Source of the DNA: Microcaldota archaeon
GTDB taxonomy: Archaea; Micrarchaeota; Micrarchaeia; Micrarchaeales; CABMGC01
Reading direction: 5' to 3'
DNA: 18,141 nt
Assembly (NCBI GenBank): GCA_021850955.1
Contig: JAJZKH010000004.1
Location: 1-18,141 of the forward strand
Below the pieces are notes generated by a model. The model ran no database searches and was not told the origin of the DNA. It saw only the letters and a list, made by a program, of their open reading frames with translations. Of the stretch, positions 13,931 to 18,141 are shown piece by piece. The position numbers were made by a program, and so were the translations under genes. Each line of letters opens with the position of its first letter. Within the stretch, counting starts at the first letter, position 1.

Positions 13931-13941
13931 TACTTATAAAG
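13931..13941 (-). promoter_or_regulatory. TATA-like box for the ClC operon
   Basis: On the minus strand actttataagt is centred about 26 nt before the clc ATG at 13910. It resembles the ttttataagtt element in front of tRNA-Thr and implies a leaderless operon transcript. Confidence 0.5.
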
Positions 13942-13945
13942 TTTA

Positions 13946-14614
13946 CTATTCGTCAATGATTTTTATTTTCCGGTTATAGTATTTTAAGAATAATGTGATT
14001 AATTCTAATTTTGTTGAAGAGATAAGTTCTTTTAGCTGTTCTTTTCTTAAGAGCATTTGTTCTTTTTCCTTTTCTTTTTCTTGAATAATCTTAGATTTTG
14101 ATTCTTTTGATAGCGATTCATTTTCTAAATTATTTATTTCTTCTAATAAGAATTTTCTTTTTTCAATTAGCTCTGAAAGCTGTTTTATTTGCATTTGAAA
14201 CTCAGTTGTTTTTAACGTTTGTACTGATGAAATTATTGCTTCTTTTCCTTTTACTTGAATTTTATCCATATTAAGTAAAGATACCATATCGTCAAGTAAC
14301 TTTTCAAAGTCATTATAGTCTGATTCATCATTAAAGTTTTCTTCAGGATTTTCAATAAATGATACAAGGCTTCTTTTACCCTTATACGAGTAGTCCATCT
14401 TTCTTGCAGCTCTTTCTAATTGCATAAGAGAACTAGAGATTTTTACCTTCATGTTGTGTATTTTTTCCTTTGCTGATGATAACTCTTGGTTTTTTTCAGT
14501 AAGAAGAGTTTTTAATTTTTCATGTAAAGAGGAATCATTTTTTGCAGATAAGGTACTTAACTCAGAGTTTATAGAAGACACATTACTGTCCATTAAGTTG
14601 CTTTCTTCAATCAT
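13946..14614 (-). CDS. Coiled-coil protein, unrecognised
   Basis: 222 aa, no recognised family. It is almost entirely helical, with heptad-like coiled coils at about 10-70 and 125-205; the latter contains a KEKEKEQMLLRKEQ stretch. Between them lies a less charged segment with RKMDYSYKGKRSLVSF and DFEKLLDDMVSLLNM. There is no signal peptide or membrane helix; it ends in a basic/hydrophobic LITLFLKYYNRKIKI that could touch membrane or partner. It starts 12 nt after the 181-aa gene and is co-transcribed with it. The layout recalls archaeal coiled-coil proteins labelled SMC/SbcC-like, but there is no ATPase. Possibly the second half of what is one protein elsewhere. Confidence 0.75.
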   Translation of the reverse strand: MIEESNLMDSNVSSINSELSTLSAKNDSSLHEKLKTLLTEKNQELSSAKEKIHNMKVKISSSLMQLERAARKMDYSYKGKRSLVSFIENPEENFNDESDYNDFEKLLDDMVSLLNMDKIQVKGKEAIISSVQTLKTTEFQMQIKQLSELIEKRKFLLEEINNLENESLSKESKSKIIQEKEKEKEQMLLRKEQLKELISSTKLELITLFLKYYNRKIKIIDE

Positions 14615-14626
14615 ACCGTAAAGATT

Positions 14627-15172
14627 TTAAATTTTATTTCTTATCTCTTCATACTTTTTGTATTTTGGTTGTATATCATTTATAGATAATTGAAGTTTAT
14701 CTCTTGCTCTTTCCATATTTGCAAATATTTTTTTGAATTGAGTTAATTCATTAGAATAAGAAAGTACAACTACCTTAAACATACTGTTTATACGAAGCAT
14801 TTCTCCTATTGTATCTCCCATTATTGAAAGCTCTGCTTTATACTTCCCATATTTTGTATCAAATGAACCTTCATATTCTTTTTCAAGTACACGCATTAGT
14901 GTTTTTGTATATGAATTTTTTTGTGTTTTAATTGAATTGATGTTAGGGGCCCACATGTCTTCAACGTTAGGCTCGCCCGTATGTTTTTCAAGAACCTTAC
15001 ATTCTTCAATAAATCCTTTTTTTGAATCGTTAAATAAAGAAACATAATCATCAGAAGTAGAATAAAAGTCAGACAGAGATTCATCTAACAATTTTTTTAA
15101 AAGAGGCGTTAAATTATTTAATGTAAACTCTTCTTCCGATGGCTCAAGAGTATTCTTTTTGAAAAACCACAT
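14627..15172 (-). CDS. Helical protein, unrecognised, partner of the coiled-coil gene
   Basis: 181 aa, no recognised family. It starts with an aromatic/basic MWFFKKN patch, then long amphipathic helices: FTLNNLTPLLKKLLDESL, the segment DSKKGFIEECKVLEKHTGEP (about 49-68), and C-terminal helices ending RARDKLQLSINDIQPKYKKY. It has no signal peptide or transmembrane segment. It is the first gene of a two-gene unit, 52 nt downstream of the propeller gene and 12 nt before the 222-aa gene. A TATA-like tttttatattc about 21 nt upstream suggests its own promoter. The helix-only pattern with modest charge fits a structural or scaffold role; no function can be assigned. Confidence 0.75.
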   Translation of the reverse strand: MWFFKKNTLEPSEEEFTLNNLTPLLKKLLDESLSDFYSTSDDYVSLFNDSKKGFIEECKVLEKHTGEPNVEDMWAPNINSIKTQKNSYTKTLMRVLEKEYEGSFDTKYGKYKAELSIMGDTIGEMLRINSMFKVVVLSYSNELTQFKKIFANMERARDKLQLSINDIQPKYKKYEEIRNKI

Positions 15173-15224
15173 AGTATTTATTTAGAATATAAAAATAATA
15201 AACTATTGGAAAAGTACTAAACAA

Positions 15225-17384
15225 TTAAGATGAGGTTATTCCAAAAGGAAAATCAAAATAATTTTCAGTTAATGAGTTTACTATTTGATTAGTAATTGTA
15301 TTAATAATAACAATATTACCTGGATTTGATGTAGTTGTTATGTACCCATAGGTTCCAGATATTACAATTTGCTCTGGAGAAAAGAACGAACTAGATATGC
15401 TTTTATTGATAAATTGATCTGAAGAAATATTCATTATTATAATGTTTCCAGAGTTAGAAATACCGCCATACTGATTAACTATATATGCATAATTAGAATT
15501 AATAGTGATACTTATTGGATTTTGAAATAATTGTGAATCGATACTTTTTATTATTTGATTTGTTTTTGTATTTATTATTAATAAGTTGCCATTTGTGCCT
15601 CCGTTACCGTATTGATTTAACACATACATGTACTGACCAGATATTGCTACTCCTGTCGGATTAAAAAATAACTGAGAATCGATAGAATTTACTGGAGTAT
15701 AAGTACTAGAATTTAATATTATGACATTACCATCCCCATAGGTTCCACCTCTATAATTTGTTACATAAAGATTCCCATTATCTGATCCGATTGACATCGT
15801 ATCATCTAAAAATGAAGATTCAATTGTTTTAATATTGTTATTAAGAAGGTTTACGACATAGATATTTTTATTATCTTCAAAAGATCCCGACAAGTACGCA
15901 GTTGATCCTTGGATAGTTATACTAGTAGGGCTGTTTAATTGGTCTAACGGCCCTATATTTCCAACAATACTGTTACTTTGAGTATTAAATATTAAAATAT
16001 TTCCAGTATTATAGGAACCTCCGTTTATATTTGCAATATATCCTGTGTTACCGGATATAGCAATTCCAGTTGAACCAACTGTTAAAGAATTCGAAGATAT
16101 ACTGCCAACAACTGTGTTTGTAGGTATATTTATTATTATAATGTTACTGGTTGTTGCTGAAGGTCCTGATTGAAAATTAGATACATAGGCATATTGACCA
16201 GATATTGAAATGCCATCTGGGTAGTAAAAATCAGGAGAAGAAATGCTGTTTACAACTGTATTTGTTGCAGCATTGATTATTAGTAGATTTCCAGTAGATC
16301 CTGAACCACCATTTGAATTTAGTAGATATGCGTAATTTCCAGATACAGCGATTCCCGTAGGCGAATCAAAAGAAGGTGAAGTGATACTGCCTATTATAGT
16401 ATTTGTTTCGTTATTTAAAATAAGTACATTGTTAGCTAATCTATTTACCACATAAGAGTATTGATTCGATGTAGCAATACTAAAAGGATAATAAAAAGAT
16501 GATGAAGAAATACTATTTACTATTTGATTAGTTGCTTTGTCTATTATTAAAATGTTTCCAGCTCCTGTGTTTCCATACCTATTTAAAACATAAATATAAT
16601 TGCCAGACATTGAAATGCCATATAAATAACCTAAAGAAGACGATGTAATATTATTAATTACTTGATTTGTATTTATATTTATTATTGGAATATTTTGACC
16701 ATATTTATTTGAAACATATGCGTATGAACCAGATAAAGCTATACCTACCGGATCATCATTAAATGGTGATTTCTGGGAATCAATAGCACTTAGTATAGTC
16801 CCATTATTTATATTTATTTTTATTATATTTCCGAAATCGGAGTTCCCTCCTGCAGTATTGACTAAATAAAAAATACCGTTGCCATTGCTACCTTGTTGGC
16901 CGACAGGCGTACCTGTCGATGCAGTAGCAGATACTGTGCCTAACATTTCTTCTTGACCATTATTTAATTGAAGCCAAAGTGATCCTTTGAATGAAGAACC
17001 AATACTTTGTGAATTTAATTGGCACTCAAAAGTAATTTGTTTTGATTGAGCTTGTCCTAATGTAAGTAAAACAGGAGAGAATGCAGTTGGTGCTGTTGAA
17101 GAGTTTGAACAACCCAAACCAGTTATTACAAGATCTTGACCACCGTTATTTCCAACAGTAAGAGTAAGATTACCAGTAGAATTTAAAATTGGATTAGTGC
17201 ATAGAAATCCTACTTGTGATAAACAAGCACTTGGTGAAAAGTTATTTTCATTGAAGTAGCCTAGCTCAAATAGTGCAACAAGAGCAATAGCAACTATAAG
17301 AATTGACCAACCATATGTCATCAGGTACTCCATTGCTGATTGTGCATGGACTTCTTTTTTTGATTGTTTTTTTGATTTAGACAT
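15225..17384 (-). CDS. Pilin-like class III signal/anchor fused to a YVTN-type beta-propeller surface protein
   Basis: 719 aa. The N-terminus is a basic leader followed by AQSAMEYLMTYGWSILIVAI (14-33), a class III (archaellin/type IV pilin) signal: predicted cleavage is after Ala14 with Glu19 at +5, then a hydrophobic helix to about residue 43. Residues 45-160 form a beta-rich domain with four Cys (54, 62, 92, 121), common behind this signal in DPANN proteins. Residues 171-719 are about 12 repeats of some 46 residues built on Y-x-Y-V-x-N ... GN-I-x-I-I-N ... T-N-x-I-V-x-S-I ... P-x-G-I-x-I-S-G, the YVTN/NHL-like propeller pattern. It should lie outside the cell, held by the uncleaved helix or assembled in a pilus, for adhesion or as a surface-layer part. 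TATA-like tract about 26 nt upstream. Confidence 0.9.
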   Translation of the reverse strand: MSKSKKQSKKEVHAQSAMEYLMTYGWSILIVAIALVALFELGYFNENNFSPSACLSQVGFLCTNPILNSTGNLTLTVGNNGGQDLVITGLGCSNSSTAPTAFSPVLLTLGQAQSKQITFECQLNSQSIGSSFKGSLWLQLNNGQEEMLGTVSATASTGTPVGQQGSNGNGIFYLVNTAGGNSDFGNIIKININNGTILSAIDSQKSPFNDDPVGIALSGSYAYVSNKYGQNIPIININTNQVINNITSSSLGYLYGISMSGNYIYVLNRYGNTGAGNILIIDKATNQIVNSISSSSFYYPFSIATSNQYSYVVNRLANNVLILNNETNTIIGSITSPSFDSPTGIAVSGNYAYLLNSNGGSGSTGNLLIINAATNTVVNSISSPDFYYPDGISISGQYAYVSNFQSGPSATTSNIIIINIPTNTVVGSISSNSLTVGSTGIAISGNTGYIANINGGSYNTGNILIFNTQSNSIVGNIGPLDQLNSPTSITIQGSTAYLSGSFEDNKNIYVVNLLNNNIKTIESSFLDDTMSIGSDNGNLYVTNYRGGTYGDGNVIILNSSTYTPVNSIDSQLFFNPTGVAISGQYMYVLNQYGNGGTNGNLLIINTKTNQIIKSIDSQLFQNPISITINSNYAYIVNQYGGISNSGNIIIMNISSDQFINKSISSSFFSPEQIVISGTYGYITTTSNPGNIVIINTITNQIVNSLTENYFDFPFGITSS
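15228..16874 (-). repeat. About 12 tandem ~46-residue propeller repeats
   Basis: Repeat units begin with Y-[AIMS]-Y-[VIL] (YAYVSN, YIYVLN, YSYVVN, YAYLLN, YAYVSN, TGYIAN, TAYLSG, NLYVTN, YMYVLN, YAYIVN, YGYITT), preceded by a first unit starting IFYLVN. Each carries one blade's worth of strands. The seventh and eighth units are the most diverged (TAYLSGSFEDNKNIYVVN lacks the Gly-rich loop). The protein ends exactly at a unit boundary, so the first strand (IFYLV) may close the ring. Confidence 0.85.
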
Positions 17385-17404
17385 AATTATACATATATAA
17401 AGTA

Positions 17405-17415
17405 ATATTTATATT
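17405..17415 (-). promoter_or_regulatory. TATA-like box for the propeller gene
   Basis: On the minus strand aatataaatat is centred about 26 nt before ATG 17384, with no SD. The 110-nt gap to the next gene upstream (17385-17494) otherwise shows only A/T-rich sequence. Confidence 0.45.
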
Positions 17416-17494
17416 TTTCTAAATATTTGAAAAAACAGAAAAAGTAAATCCCAGTAAAGTAGGGAAAATATTAAAATAAACAATTAAATTTTAA

Positions 17495-18141
17495 TTATTT
17501 TTTTGAAGGGTTATGATGTTGTTGGTGCTTTTTTCTTTTCATGTACCAATACAAAATCAACAAGATTATTATGATTATTATCAATATGATAATCCACCAT
17601 GGGAATCCTGTTGATGTACTTGTAACTGCTTGCTTAACTGTAGTTGTTGTATTCTTTGTTGCATTTGTTGATATTGTTTTGTTTGCTCCTGAGTTATTTA
17701 TTGTATTTGATGATGTTGTATTTGTAGTTACATTTGATTTGGTGTTTGTATTTTGATTAGTTGTTGTAGTAGGTAATGTTGTTTTCTGAGGTGGAACTAG
17801 TTGAACTGTAGTTGGTGGTGTTGTGGGTGTTGTTGGTGGTAATCCGCCTGTATTTATTGGACCGCCTGTTATTGTAGTTGTTGTAGGTGACGTAACTGTA
17901 AATGCTATTGGATTGCTATACGCTACTGCATTTACTGAGTCAATTACATTAACACCATAAGTAAATGTTCCTGTTGTTGATGTACTAGGTATGTATGTAC
18001 TTGAAGTTGCTCCGGATATAATTGTGTTTGAACCGCCGTTTATTGAGTACCATTGATATGAGTATGGTTGTGTTCCGCCAGAAACTGTAGCTGTTAATGT
18101 CTCACTAGAACCAGTAGTTATTGATGATCCAGAATTTGCTG
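17495..18141 (-). CDS. Surface protein with Ig-like domain, Thr-rich stalk and C-terminal membrane anchor (partial, 5' end missing)
   Basis: An open minus-strand frame runs from the right edge to a TAA at 17495-17497, 215 codons with no start inside the window apart from a late Met in the anchor, so it would be missed by start-to-stop ORF calling. The first ~80 residues are Ig-like: SYQWYSINGGSN, then SGATSSTYIPSTSTTGTFTY and GVNVIDS. Next comes a stalk of over 100 residues, rich in Thr/Pro/Asn (LPPTTPTTPPTT) with several N-x-S/T sequons. A C-terminal helix FPWWIIILIIIIIILLILYW and basic, His-containing tail KRKKHQQHHNPSKK anchor it with the C-terminus inside. The stalk is probably glycosylated. 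It is tandem with, and 110 nt upstream of, the propeller gene, making a surface locus. Confidence 0.88.
   Translation of the reverse strand, partial: ANSGSSITTGSSETLTATVSGGTQPYSYQWYSINGGSNTIISGATSSTYIPSTSTTGTFTYGVNVIDSVNAVAYSNPIAFTVTSPTTTTITGGPINTGGLPPTTPTTPPTTVQLVPPQKTTLPTTTTNQNTNTKSNVTTNTTSSNTINNSGANKTISTNATKNTTTTVKQAVTSTSTGFPWWIIILIIIIIILLILYWYMKRKKHQQHHNPSKK

Noticed and set aside
15228..16874. Possible CRISPR or DNA-level tandem array because of recurring text
   Set aside because: Units are protein-level propeller repeats of variable DNA sequence and about 138-nt period, not identical short repeats with spacers.
17541..17756. Plus-strand 71-aa Val/Phe-rich frame that looks like a membrane protein
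   Set aside because: Complement of the Thr/Asn-rich stalk (aca/aat codons) of the minus-strand surface protein.
1..18141. Insertion sequences, prophage genes, attachment sites, rRNA or riboswitches
   Set aside because: No transposase, integrase or phage motifs, no terminal inverted repeats next to the tRNA, and no gap long enough for a structured leader beyond what is listed.

Overview
The window looks like a piece of an AT-rich, gene-dense archaeal chromosome, most likely from a DPANN-type lineage (ARMAN/Parvarchaeota-like is a guess). The archaeal signs are: a tRNA-Thr with an intron at the canonical 37/38 site and a bulge-helix-bulge fold; an archaeal-type tryptophanyl-tRNA synthetase; an archaeal-style enolase; Hel308 and HerA-type ATPases; a class III (archaellin/pilin) signal peptide of the AQSAMEYLMTYGW type often seen in DPANN genomes; and many genes with a TATA-like box about 21-29 nt before the start codon and no Shine-Dalgarno sequence, which suggests leaderless mRNAs. 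gpmI is an exception with a clear GAGGAG site.

Layout. 1-155 (-): start of a Hel308 helicase, cut by the window edge. 259-723 (+): SpeD-family protein that lacks the key catalytic residues. 792-899 (+): tRNA-Thr(UGU) with a 36-nt intron. 948-2468 (+): bacterial-type phosphoglycerate mutase gpmI. 2465-5027 (-): trpS followed by a GT-C membrane glycosyltransferase. 5084-5998 (+): stand-alone class I glutamine amidotransferase and a tiny, extremely Cys-rich, metallothionein-like protein. 5993-7597 (-): HerA-like ATPase. 7719-8645 (+): unrecognised protein with a possible degenerate PD-(D/E)XK core. 8723-9934 (+): enolase. 9943-10509 (-): FMN reductase. 10590-13910 (-): tightly packed operon of ClC chloride transporter, MazG-like pyrophosphohydrolase, TMEM175-like channel and a possible degenerate CYTH protein. 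13946-15172 (-): two helical/coiled-coil proteins. 15225-17384 (-): pilin-like anchor fused to about 12 YVTN-like propeller repeats. 17495-18141 (-): C-terminal part of a second surface protein with an Ig-like domain, Thr-rich stalk and membrane anchor.

How it fits together. gpmI and eno give the two consecutive steps of lower glycolysis (3PG to 2PG to PEP) but sit apart. The ClC/MazG/TMEM175/CYTH-like operon couples anion and possibly cation transport with nucleotide and possibly polyphosphate-ligand proteins, and is the most system-like cluster. The last 2.9 kb is a cell-surface locus. Gene packing is very tight: there are overlapping convergent stops (2465-2468, 5993-5998), a 4-nt start/stop overlap (11808-11811), and no stretch over 300 bases without a gene.

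All assignments come from reading the sequence; no database search was run.
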